Shown here: positions 39,706 to 46,319 of the stretch, in pieces | How positions within the stretch are numbered: position 1 is the first letter of the stretch | How the letters are laid out: each line of letters opens with the position of its first letter | Notes under the pieces: model-generated | Told to the model about the DNA's origin: nothing | Seen by the model: only the letters and a program-made list of their open reading frames with translations | Database searches by the model: none | Virus record (IMG/VR): IMGVR_UViG_3300046804_001439 | Coordinates: 1-58,684 of that record | Strand: one strand, 5' to 3' | Length of the DNA: 58,684 bases | DNA from: a virus | Program-made: the position numbers and the translations under genes

Positions 39706-39736
39706 TTGGATTCAAATAAACCTAGAAAGGAAAATC

Positions 39737-40744
39737 ATGGCTCATAACCTTGAAACAAATGGCAACGAAGTTGCCTTTGCTTTGCGTGGAACTCCCGCTT
39801 GGCACAATCTCGCTAACCGAATCTTTAATCAAGATGAAACTGTTAGCACACAACTAATGCTCGATGAAGCAAAACTATCTAATTGGAATGTTTCGCTTTC
39901 TCCTGTTGCTGACCATATTCCCGCAGAATGGAATGATTCAAGCGGTGCTCAATATGTAACTAGAACTAATCCGTTTAATGGCGGAACTGATGTTCTCTCT
40001 GTTGTTGGCTCACGCTATAAAGTGGTTCAGAATGAAGAATTATTTTCATTCGCTGATAATATCCTAGACGGAGATTCTCGCTGTGCTTGGGAATCTGCTG
40101 GTTCTCTAAAGAATGGAAAAGTTGTTTTCGGTTCTTTAACTGTTCCCCGTGAAATGGTGTTAGACCCACAAGGTGCTAACGATAAAACCAAATTGTATTT
40201 AATTGTTTGGACTTCTCACGACGGGTCTGTTGCTGTTCAGGCAGCAATTACTCCTGTGCGTGTAGTTTGCCAAAATACTCTTAATCTTGCTATGCGTAAT
40301 GCTAAGCAATCTTTCAAGATTCGCCACACGCAGACCGCTGAGGGTAAGATTCAAATTGCTCGTGAAACTCTTGGGCTTGCTCTTGGATACTTTGATGAAT
40401 TCGAGAAAGAAGCGCAGGAACTCTTCAAGCAGGAAATTACTGATAAGCAATTCTCTGACCTTATCAAAACAATTTATCCTAAGCCTGAAGATAAATCTAA
40501 ATTGGCTCTTACTAAGTGGGAAAATAAAGTTGTTTTAATTGACGACCTTTATTTTAATTCACCTACTAACGCTAATATCAAAGGCACAAAGTGGGGTGCG
40601 TTTAATGCGCTTACTGAACGCCTTGATTATTTCCGTTCAACTCGTAAGAATAATTCAGAATCTAAGTGGGCTTCTGCTTCAGGTTTTGACCCAATTATTA
40701 CCGCCGAGAAAAATAAAATTCTCAAGTTGGTAAAATCATTCTAA
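39737..40744 (+). CDS. DUF932 (TIGR03299-type) phage/plasmid protein
   Basis: 335 aa from the ATG after AGAAAGGAAAATC. AFALRGTPAWHNL, VGSRYKVVQNEELFSFADNI, ITPVRVVCQNTLNLAMRNAK and IKGTKWGAFNALTERLDYF are the family hallmarks. DUF932 proteins are widespread in phages and plasmids and are suspected to act in replication or recombination; the function is not established. Own early promoter. Confidence 0.85.
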   Translation: MAHNLETNGNEVAFALRGTPAWHNLANRIFNQDETVSTQLMLDEAKLSNWNVSLSPVADHIPAEWNDSSGAQYVTRTNPFNGGTDVLSVVGSRYKVVQNEELFSFADNILDGDSRCAWESAGSLKNGKVVFGSLTVPREMVLDPQGANDKTKLYLIVWTSHDGSVAVQAAITPVRVVCQNTLNLAMRNAKQSFKIRHTQTAEGKIQIARETLGLALGYFDEFEKEAQELFKQEITDKQFSDLIKTIYPKPEDKSKLALTKWENKVVLIDDLYFNSPTNANIKGTKWGAFNALTERLDYFRSTRKNNSESKWASASGFDPIITAEKNKILKLVKSF

Positions 40745-40795
40745 GTAAATAACTTAGAAAAAATCCTGAGCAAGATTTAAAACTGCTCACCATTT

Positions 40796-40871
40796 GGTTC
40801 CGTAGAATAGTTTGGTTTAATTCGCTACCCTGTCACGGTAGAGATCACGGGTTCAAATCCCGTCGGAATCG
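40796..40871 (+). tRNA. tRNA-Asp(GUC)
   Basis: 76 nt. Acceptor GGTTCCG/CGGAATC, anticodon stem CTACC/GGTAG with loop CTGTCAC (anticodon GTC), T arm ACGGGTTCAAATCCCGT. CCA not encoded. Lies alone between early genes. Confidence 0.9.
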
Positions 40872-40929
40872 CAAGCTGAGATTTAAATATCAATATGTGA
40901 GACGCCCCCAGACTTAAAGGCCGATTTTT

Positions 40930-40945
40930 TGTGTTACGAATCACA
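40930..40945. promoter_or_regulatory. CRP/GlxR-like palindrome (one mismatch)
   Basis: TGTGT-TACGAA-TCACA, 28 nt before the element at 40974. Confidence 0.48.
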
Positions 40946-40973
40946 AAAATAATCCCTGGAAAAGCTGGACAAA

Positions 40974-40995
40974 TGTCAGTGGGGCCCTGTATAAT
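40974..40995 (+). promoter_or_regulatory. early promoter, TGTCRGTGG class, leaderless
   Basis: TGTCAGTGG, 7 nt, TATAAT, then 7 nt to ATG 41003. Gives a leaderless message for the long form of the following gene. Confidence 0.65.
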
Positions 40996-41002
40996 TCTCG
41001 GC

Positions 41003-41659
41003 ATGACAGAAACCTGGACTAAAAATACATATGCATGCGACCCTGATGAATGTGATACTTTGATCGAAATTACAACATCAGATAAATTTGGATTCCCATC
41101 TGGGAGTGTGAATAATGTCACATGTCCATGTGGACGTAGACCCAATCTTTTGTCAGTGGAGCCTGCTACAATTGCACCAACAATCGAAAGGAATGAAATG
41201 GAAACAACAAGCACAATGCCTGATACGTATAATCCTAATCTTCTTGTTACATACAAGTCGATTAATGATAACTATGAGGCAACATATCCAAGTATAAAGG
41301 TTGTGGACCTAGAGGGAAAACTAGATTCCTTGGTCCGCCTTGAAAAGCAACTAATGAAGAGCAATGGTCAAATTGGTCAGATTATTGATAATCTAACTGT
41401 TGAGGGTTGGTATAATCCAAACACAGATAAAGAAGATATTCTGCGTGACCTTTGCGAAATTCTCGAACACGAGGCTAAGCAAGATATTACAATTACTGCA
41501 ACTGTGCAGGTAGAAGTTACCTATGCATGTCCATTAGACGAGGTCGAAGACTTCGATGCTAAATACTTCTTGCAAGATAACTTAACTGTAGATTCATGGC
41601 ACGGAGACGTTGTTATCGAATCATTCGATGTTGAAGACGCAGATGTGAGTTGGTCCTAA
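41003..41659 (+). CDS. early protein with N-terminal zinc module and second in-frame start
   Basis: 218 aa. Residues 1-65: YACDPDECDTLIEITTSDKF and VTCPCGRRPN form a C-x4-C/C-x-C zinc module. From Met66 (41198) an independent protein begins with its own promoter (41151), palindrome (41107) and ribosome-binding site CGAAAGGAATGAA, giving a 153-aa short form: LVRLEKQLMKSNGQIGQIID, then acidic C terminus. Either two products from one frame, or two genes fused in frame. Function unknown. Confidence 0.65.
   Translation: MTETWTKNTYACDPDECDTLIEITTSDKFGFPSGSVNNVTCPCGRRPNLLSVEPATIAPTIERNEMETTSTMPDTYNPNLLVTYKSINDNYEATYPSIKVVDLEGKLDSLVRLEKQLMKSNGQIGQIIDNLTVEGWYNPNTDKEDILRDLCEILEHEAKQDITITATVQVEVTYACPLDEVEDFDAKYFLQDNLTVDSWHGDVVIESFDVEDADVSWS
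41107..41122. promoter_or_regulatory. CRP/GlxR-like palindrome (perfect), inside a gene
   Basis: TGTGA-ATAATG-TCACA within coding sequence, 28 nt before the element at 41151. Confidence 0.58.
41151..41172 (+). promoter_or_regulatory. early promoter, TGTCRGTGG class, inside a gene
   Basis: TGTCAGTGG, 7 nt, TACAAT; leader CGAAAGGAA (41185-41193). Serves the internal start at 41198. Confidence 0.62.
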
Positions 41660-41871
41660 TGTATTTTGAGTTGACTGCTCCAAACCAGGTGGCCCTGCAA
41701 AGGGCCTACTGGTCTGCAGAAATGATGGGACTAGACCCTCAATTAATTGCACCATTGACATTCAATATTGGAACTGGTAGTATTGAGAAAGTAAGTTCAA
41801 TCAGAGATACATATAATCTAAAAGAAACTTATGTATCAGACTACGAGCCAACAGGATATACAAGGAGATAG
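41659..41871 (+). CDS. hypothetical early protein
   Basis: 70 aa. MYFELTAPNQVALQRAYWSA, VSSIRDTYNLKETYVSDYEP. TAATG junction with the previous gene. Function unknown. Confidence 0.68.
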   Translation: MYFELTAPNQVALQRAYWSAEMMGLDPQLIAPLTFNIGTGSIEKVSSIRDTYNLKETYVSDYEPTGYTRR

Positions 41872-41873
41872 AA

Positions 41874-42029
41874 ATGGATTACCAAGACGGTTTTGAAGAC
41901 GGTGTTAAATTTGCTCGTGAGGTTATTGTTGCCAATATTAGACAGTGGGCGGAATCATCTGACGATGGACAAATTTATGATGATATCGCTGACAGAATTG
42001 AATTTGGTACAGTAGACTATGACCTCTGA
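41874..42029 (+). CDS. acidic early protein
   Basis: 51 aa. MDYQDGFEDGVKFAREVIVA then a D/E-rich end. AAGGAGATAGAA ribosome-binding site. Overlaps the next gene by 11 nt. Confidence 0.65.
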   Translation: MDYQDGFEDGVKFAREVIVANIRQWAESSDDGQIYDDIADRIEFGTVDYDL

Positions 42030-42228
42030 GGATCTAAATAAATGGATTGGGTGTGACCAATGTGGTTCCGCCCAAGCTATGTATCTAATTAAATTAATGG
42101 ACGGGGAATTAGCATTCTGTGGCCATCATTTTAATAAAAACAAAGAGGCCCTTGACAAGGTAGCCTATGAAATTATACAATTGAATAAGACAGAAGAAGT
42201 ACCACAAATAGAAAAGGAAGAGGTATAA
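42019..42228 (+). CDS. zinc-finger early protein (CxxC...CGHH)
   Basis: 69 aa. IGCDQCGSAQAMYLIKLMDG then LAFCGHHFNKN: a four-ligand site of the C-x2-C...C-G-H-H type that recurs in actinophage small proteins. Acidic C-terminal tail. Confidence 0.75.
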   Translation: MTSEDLNKWIGCDQCGSAQAMYLIKLMDGELAFCGHHFNKNKEALDKVAYEIIQLNKTEEVPQIEKEEV

Positions 42229-42231
42229 ACG

Positions 42232-42639
42232 GTGGGAGATAGAGCAAATTTCGGATTCGTACAACCGAACGGTAACACAATAGTACTATATGGGCACTGG
42301 GCAGGATATCAGATGTTAGGCAAACTAGCGGACGCCGTCATCGCTGCTCGTCCTCGTTGGAATGACCCAGCATATGCTACACGTATTGCAATTAGCCAAA
42401 TCATTGGCAACGATTGGAATGCGGAGACTGGCTTCGGACTACATGTCAATGAAATCTCAGACAATGAGCACAAGATTGCTATTATTGATTGGGACCAACA
42501 GATATTTAGTCTTCATGAACAGGATGAATTCCGTAACACGGATAACAAGGTCCGTGGCATGAAGAACGAAGCACTTTTCACAATGGACCTTTCGGCATTC
42601 TGTGAGAAGTATGCACTCGAAGGAATGCTAGTCAACTAA
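42232..42639 (+). CDS. conserved phage protein
   Basis: 135 aa, GTG start preceded by GAGG. RANFGFVQPNGNTIVLYGHW and AGYQMLGKLADAVIAARPRW, then DWNAETGFGLHVNEISDNEH. Looks like a known family of actinophage early proteins without assigned function; a beta-sandwich is likely. Confidence 0.68.
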   Translation: MGDRANFGFVQPNGNTIVLYGHWAGYQMLGKLADAVIAARPRWNDPAYATRIAISQIIGNDWNAETGFGLHVNEISDNEHKIAIIDWDQQIFSLHEQDEFRNTDNKVRGMKNEALFTMDLSAFCEKYALEGMLVN

Positions 42640-42644
42640 TATGC

Positions 42645-42650
42645 TATAAT
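42645..42650 (+). promoter_or_regulatory. extended -10 promoter of the anti-leader sRNA
   Basis: TGCTATAAT (extended -10 TGn form), the same TGC-TATAAT seen in several early promoters; a GTCA match lies near the expected element position but is weak. Confidence 0.5.
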
Positions 42651-42656
42651 AGGACT

Positions 42657-42810
42657 AGGTCTTTGTGGCCTGTTCGTTGAATAGTAAGGTGCGGCTATTA
42701 GGCTTCCGCCAAGTCGCTAAGTAATGCAGCTTTTACTTAAATTCCTTTCGTTTTGCTAGCAGCCTTACTTGTTTTAAATCCCCCAGTAGCTTTCCTGGGG
42801 GATTTTTCTT
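42657..42810 (+). ncRNA. trans-acting small RNA complementary to early-gene ribosome-binding sites
   Basis: About 154-nt transcript with a -10 promoter upstream and a strong terminator, and no open frame with a ribosome-binding site. 42742-42754 reads TTCCTTTCGTTTT, the exact complement of AAAACGAAAGGAA, the leader found before early starts (13 nt at 34651, 12 nt at 35857 and 36403, 11 nt at 37867, 38489 and 38739, 9-10 nt elsewhere). A hairpin TAAGTAA/TTACTTA (42718-42739) and a long-range helix AGTAAGG/CCTTACT (42683-42689 with 42763-42769) leave this seed single-stranded. Classic small-RNA architecture. The regulatory effect is inferred. Confidence 0.7.
42776..42810 (+). terminator. rho-independent terminator of the sRNA
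   Basis: Perfect 11-bp stem AAATCCCCCAG/CTGGGGGATTT, 8-nt loop, then a T-rich tail. Confidence 0.9.
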
Positions 42811-42900
42811 TGCCCTCAGCTGGTGAGGGTAACATATCTCTTTTACGGTTGTCAACTATTTTCCCTGAAAATTTCACAATATGAGATCGAGCTCGATCAA

Positions 42901-42916
42901 TGTGGTGGGCATCACA
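42901..42916. promoter_or_regulatory. CRP/GlxR-like palindrome (one mismatch)
   Basis: TGTGG-TGGGCA-TCACA, 19 nt before the element at 42936. Confidence 0.45.
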
Positions 42917-42935
42917 GGGATATATTATAGACAAA

Positions 42936-42957
42936 TGTCAGTGGTCGGATATATAAT
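42936..42957 (+). promoter_or_regulatory. early promoter, TGTCRGTGG class
   Basis: TGTCAGTGG, 7 nt, TATAAT; leader CGAAAGGAA (42969-42977). Serves the Api92-like operon at 42983. Confidence 0.7.
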
Positions 42958-42982
42958 AGGAACCTAAGCGAAAGGAAACAAT

Positions 42983-43759
42983 ATGCCAAATTGGGTATAT
43001 AACACAGTAACAATTCAAGGTCCAAAAGAGGAAATTGATTATATCAAGGATAGATTGAATCGTCCATTTACTTTAGCACAAGAGACATATGGTATGGGTG
43101 ATATTAGTCTTTCAGGATTCCCCACCAAAATTAAGCAGGTTGAATATAACAATCCTGTATTTGCATTCCATAATATCTATTCCTATAAAGATGCTGGAAT
43201 TACTGATGAAGAGTATGCACGTCAACCTGACCGTGGCAATATAGACATGAAGAATGACCCTGATTGGTTCCGCAAGTCTGTTGAATTTGCTAAGACCCAA
43301 AAGGATTGGTATTCATGGAATAATTCCAACTGGGGAACTAAATGGGATGTTGCTGTTCGTGATGATGATGAATATCCTGAAACAGAACTAATTGAATATA
43401 AGTCAGAGGGTGACGATAATTGGCTAGTATATAAATATAATACTGCTTGGTCTCCTGCTGTAACTATCTTAGAAAAACTATCTCATCTTGTTCCGAACTC
43501 TCTTATTACATTAGAATACGAAGAAGAACAGGGTTGGGGTGGAGAGATAGAAATAGTTAGAGGTAAAGTAACAGAACTCTATGACTATGATTCTAAATGC
43601 TATGCATGTGATTCTCTAGATACATTAGATTATTGCGATAATGACTGTGGTCAATTTTGCTCTAATTGTAATCAAGGTTCTTGGCAGGATGAAGAGGCTA
43701 TGGCAAAATGTCAGACCCACATGGTATTATTGGAAACTACAGAAAAGGCGGAAGCATAA
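42983..43759 (+). CDS. Api92-like phage protein with C-terminal zinc cluster
   Basis: 258 aa. MPNWVYNTVTIQGP at the start, NWGTKWDVAVRD in the middle and NTAWSPAVTILEKLSHLVP are the signature of the Api92-like/DUF1281 family. The last 60 residues add CYACDSLDTLDYCDNDCGQF then CSNCNQ, a Cys-rich zinc cluster not usual for the family. Function of the family is unknown. First gene of a nine-gene coupled operon. Confidence 0.8.
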   Translation: MPNWVYNTVTIQGPKEEIDYIKDRLNRPFTLAQETYGMGDISLSGFPTKIKQVEYNNPVFAFHNIYSYKDAGITDEEYARQPDRGNIDMKNDPDWFRKSVEFAKTQKDWYSWNNSNWGTKWDVAVRDDDEYPETELIEYKSEGDDNWLVYKYNTAWSPAVTILEKLSHLVPNSLITLEYEEEQGWGGEIEIVRGKVTELYDYDSKCYACDSLDTLDYCDNDCGQFCSNCNQGSWQDEEAMAKCQTHMVLLETTEKAEA

Positions 43760-44019
43760 TGGCAGATAGACTAGAACTAAATGACCGTGGTTCATTTTTA
43801 GATGATGAAAATGAAATGGTTATTGGAGCAATTATTCAGGAGATATCTGAACAATTGTTTGAAGATTGGAATAACTCTAATTTAGATGAGGGCACATTCT
43901 ATGCAGATTGGAAGATTGCTGAATTGTCTAATGATAATTATCTAAAAGGTAGATTTAATCAGTTTTATGATTTGACACCTGATGATGATGAATATCTAGA
44001 ATGGGATGAGGAGAAATAA
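43759..44019 (+). CDS. acidic early protein
   Basis: 86 aa, rich in Asp/Glu; MADRLELNDRGSFLDDENEM, EISEQLFEDWNNSNLDEGTF and YADWKIAEL. TAATG coupling on both sides. Confidence 0.7.
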   Translation: MADRLELNDRGSFLDDENEMVIGAIIQEISEQLFEDWNNSNLDEGTFYADWKIAELSNDNYLKGRFNQFYDLTPDDDEYLEWDEEK

Positions 44020-44171
44020 TGTTAGGATATGACTTAGAGGATTTAAATATAATGATGGATACATTAGGGGATACTCTGACTTCCGCCAAATTAACTAAAC
44101 AGCAACAAGGTGGATTATTAACTACTCTAACATTCTTACAAGGTCTATGGGCAGAGGGGTATTTTGAATAA
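44019..44171 (+). CDS. 50-aa helical early protein
   Basis: MLGYDLEDLNIMMDTLGDTL, then TSAKLTKQQQGGLLTTLTFL. Helical. Coupled to its neighbours (1-nt overlaps). Confidence 0.65.
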   Translation: MLGYDLEDLNIMMDTLGDTLTSAKLTKQQQGGLLTTLTFLQGLWAEGYFE

Positions 44172-44494
44172 TGGGACTATATGACGAATCCTGGTGTGTA
44201 GACTGTGGTAAATCACAGCCATATTCACCTGATGATGTAGTATGTGGTTCATGTACATCTGAGGCATATGAATCCCGTTCTAATCATTTAATTGAATATA
44301 TAAAGCTTCATTTAATTAGTCTTGAACAAGACATTGAGAAGTTATCTGATGAAATGGAAAAGGTAGATATGAACTCTAAGGCCTTTAATGATATGGACTT
44401 TGAATATAATAATCTATCAGGGCAGTCTATTGCTACCCGCCATTTATTGTCAGTGGCTAGTGATATACTGGGCATTCAAACAGAGGAGAAATAA
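44171..44494 (+). CDS. zinc-ribbon plus coiled-coil protein
   Basis: 107 aa. WCVDCGKSQPYSPDDVVCGS (CxxC ... CxxC with 16 residues between) at residues 9-28, then a coiled coil ISLEQDIEKLSDEMEKVDMN. Possibly an adaptor. Confidence 0.7.
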   Translation: MGLYDESWCVDCGKSQPYSPDDVVCGSCTSEAYESRSNHLIEYIKLHLISLEQDIEKLSDEMEKVDMNSKAFNDMDFEYNNLSGQSIATRHLLSVASDILGIQTEEK

Positions 44495-44787
44495 TGCAAG
44501 AACCAGGAATGTTTACAGAGAAACTGGACCCACACCTACAACGTTTAGTAGACGCTGGAGTTAACGGGCTCGATATCATGCATGGGCATTTGAAGATTCT
44601 CATGCTGGAGGCTGAGGCACAGTATGAAGAAGCACAGCGTATTGAGGAGGAAGACGACTACTCAGACGCAATGCAGTCCATGGAGCGGAAGTACTGGGAG
44701 GGCCAGTGTGACGCTCTAGCACATCTATACAAGTTAACATATGACTTATCATTTGCAATTGCTGATATGAAACGGGAGGAAGAGTAA
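44494..44787 (+). CDS. helical acidic early protein
   Basis: 97 aa. MFTEKLDPHLQRLVDAGVNG, LKILMLEAEAQYEEAQRIEE and LAHLYKLTYDLSFAIADMKR, helical throughout. Coupled to its neighbours. Function unknown. Confidence 0.68.
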   Translation: MQEPGMFTEKLDPHLQRLVDAGVNGLDIMHGHLKILMLEAEAQYEEAQRIEEEDDYSDAMQSMERKYWEGQCDALAHLYKLTYDLSFAIADMKREEE

Positions 44788-45098
44788 TGAAGCCTGGAGA
44801 TAAAGATAAATTAAACCAATGCCTGGATATTCTGGATACTACGGACCTAGGGCTCTCATTGGTCTGGCTGTGGACATGGTCCACGATCAAAAACTTTATG
44901 GCTGATGAAACATTCATCATGAAGAAGACAGAGGATGAGATGTGGGACTGTCTCTGTGAGGCTGTAGACGCAGGCCACGGGTTCTCTCTGGAATACGGGG
45001 CGGAACAACATCATGAGGACGTAATGGAGTGGATGTTGAATCGTGATTACATGGTCGACTCTATGTTTGAACAAGACGAAGAGGAAGACGATGACTAA
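44787..45098 (+). CDS. acidic early protein
   Basis: 103 aa, acidic, Trp-rich centre (LSLVWLWTWSTIKNFMADET) and a poly-Glu/Asp end. Overlaps the next gene by 8 nt. Confidence 0.65.
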   Translation: MKPGDKDKLNQCLDILDTTDLGLSLVWLWTWSTIKNFMADETFIMKKTEDEMWDCLCEAVDAGHGFSLEYGAEQHHEDVMEWMLNRDYMVDSMFEQDEEEDDD

Positions 45099-45219
45099 TC
45101 AAGACATAATTAATTTTAAATTAGAATTAGCCCGTGCATGGATTAATAACGGGCAGCACGATTTGGCTAAAGAACTAGTTAGATCTATTATCGAGAGGGA
45201 CGGGGGACAAAATGAGTAA
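45091..45219 (+). CDS. 42-aa early protein
   Basis: MTNQDIINFKLELARAWINN, a short helical protein with a TPR-like half repeat (GQHDLAKELVRSII). Overlaps both neighbours by 8 nt. Confidence 0.6.
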   Translation: MTNQDIINFKLELARAWINNGQHDLAKELVRSIIERDGGQNE

Positions 45220-45445
45220 TTACGCACCAAGCTTAGAAATCCTGGAAATTGCATATGAAGTATCACCAGGAGGAGAAAGGACATTTGAAGTCTATGATAA
45301 AGATGAATCTGATCCAGTATCTATCCCAATATATGAGACAACATCCTTGACAGATGCTTGTGAATTCTGTTACAATCTCGGTAAGGATTTTATTGTACGT
45401 ACATATGCAGAGTGGGAAATGAGGGAATTACTTGCAGACATTTAG
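45212..45445 (+). CDS. hypothetical early protein
   Basis: 77 aa, VSPGGERTFEVYDKDESDPV then TDACEFCYNLGKDFIVRTYA. The last part overlaps the next start by 14 nt. Confidence 0.65.
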   Translation: MSNYAPSLEILEIAYEVSPGGERTFEVYDKDESDPVSIPIYETTSLTDACEFCYNLGKDFIVRTYAEWEMRELLADI

Positions 45446-45671
45446 AGTAATTGGAAGAAGAATGTCCGATTATGCTGCCACCGTAGAAGCAGCAAATGCG
45501 GACCAGGCATATGACATTGCTGCAGATTTAGAGACCCACAAGTGGTCTCAATTGGAAACAGATGATGTGATCGAACCAATTGAGGTGGAGCTCATAGACA
45601 TACAACTAAATAAAGATATAGAAGATGAATGGCCATCAATGGAATCTGGGATTGTAATTGAGGGCAAATAA
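45432..45671 (+). CDS. hypothetical early protein
   Basis: 79 aa with a TTG start at 45432 after GAGGGAATTAC; an alternative ATG at 45462 also has a GGAAG site. QTFRVIGRRMSDYAATVEAA and NADQAYDIAADL fit small conserved phage proteins with an FRVxGR start and ADxAxxIA helix, so the longer form is preferred. Confidence 0.62.
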   Translation: MQTFRVIGRRMSDYAATVEAANADQAYDIAADLETHKWSQLETDDVIEPIEVELIDIQLNKDIEDEWPSMESGIVIEGK

Positions 45672-45711
45672 TTTATCTTACGGGGGTATTTACAAATTCG
45701 TGAATATCCGA

Positions 45712-45717
45712 TATAAT
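45712..45717 (+). promoter_or_regulatory. -10 box for the Lsr2-like gene
   Basis: TATAAT, 35 nt before ATG 45752, followed by AGAAAGGA. The TGTCRGTGG element is not present at the standard position. Confidence 0.45.
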
Positions 45718-45751
45718 AAATAAAACACCTATCATAGAAAGGATAGACATA

Positions 45752-45898
45752 ATGACAACAAAGCGAGAATATCTAGCATCAAAGGGAATTACTGTTGGCC
45801 GCCGTGGCCGCTTCTCAGGTGCAGCAAAGCAAGCTTTGGCAGAGGCGGAAAAGAATGGGATCAAGTTCACCGCTGAAGTCAAGACCCCAAAGAAGTAA
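45752..45898 (+). CDS. Lsr2-like RGR-motif DNA-binding protein
   Basis: 48 aa, basic. REYLASKGITVGRRGRFSGA has the RGR motif and helix pattern of the C-terminal AT-tract DNA-binding domain of actinobacterial Lsr2, but the N-terminal oligomerisation domain is missing. It might compete with host Lsr2 for AT-rich phage DNA, or silence genes itself; both ideas are inference. Confidence 0.65.
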   Translation: MTTKREYLASKGITVGRRGRFSGAAKQALAEAEKNGIKFTAEVKTPKK

Positions 45899-45913
45899 AT
45901 AAATAATTCTAAA

Positions 45914-45938
45914 GGGGCTGGCGAAAGTCAGCCCTTTT
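45914..45938 (+). terminator. strong terminator
   Basis: GGGCTGGC-GAAA-GTCAGCCC stem with a GNRA tetraloop, then TTTTT. A TATAAT box (45941-45946) follows at once, so transcription of the next gene starts afresh. Confidence 0.88.
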
Positions 45939-45971
45939 TGATATAATGGCAGGTTCTAAGAAAGGCGGACA

Positions 45972-46256
45972 ATGAACAGTAAAGAAATCAAAGTAGGAGA
46001 ACTCCTAGCAAACTCAGTTGAAGACCATTGGTTCAACCCAGCAACGCTGGGTCATTATCTCAGTCAGCAACCACATTGGACTATCGACAGGGTAATGGAG
46101 GTCGTCTGCTGGATAATTGAGAAGAATGCTCGTATCTATGAGGCAAAGGCGGGGAAACAAGAAATCTCCGAAGGTCTAGCCTTGGCATATAAACTAGACC
46201 AAATCATAGATAAGATAAAAGAAGCAAATAACTTCAACAATATCAAACTGCCCTAA
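45972..46256 (+). CDS. hypothetical protein, last gene of the rightward early region
   Basis: 94 aa. EHW-type start VEDHWFNPATLGHYLSQQPH then MEVVCWIIEKNARIYEAKAG, helical. AGAAAGGCGG leader. Followed by a strong terminator (46270). Confidence 0.65.
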   Translation: MNSKEIKVGELLANSVEDHWFNPATLGHYLSQQPHWTIDRVMEVVCWIIEKNARIYEAKAGKQEISEGLALAYKLDQIIDKIKEANNFNNIKLP

Positions 46257-46269
46257 ATAGAAACAAATT

Positions 46270-46311
46270 AAACCCAAGTTAGTATGCATAGCATTCTGAT
46301 TTGGGTTTTTT
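46270..46311 (+). terminator. terminator of the rightward early operon
   Basis: AAACCCAA/TTGGGTTT stem with a long loop, then TTTTTTCTTTTT. Confidence 0.82.
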
Positions 46312-46319
46312 CTTTTTCA

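Noticed and set aside
42737-42934. 65-codon frame on the minus strand across the sRNA locus
   Set aside because: Promoter and terminator signals are on the plus strand, and the reading frame crosses the plus-strand terminator stem. The AAAACGAAAGGAA on this strand lies at its 3' end, not before a start codon.
31964-42957. TGTCRG read as a -35 box
   Set aside because: The gap to the -10 box would be only 10 nt, far from the 16-18 nt needed for sigma-70 recognition.
31964-42957. TGTCRGTGG as mycobacteriophage L5 stoperators
   Set aside because: Stoperators (GGTGGMTGTCAAG) share letters but not order, and these copies all point to promoters.
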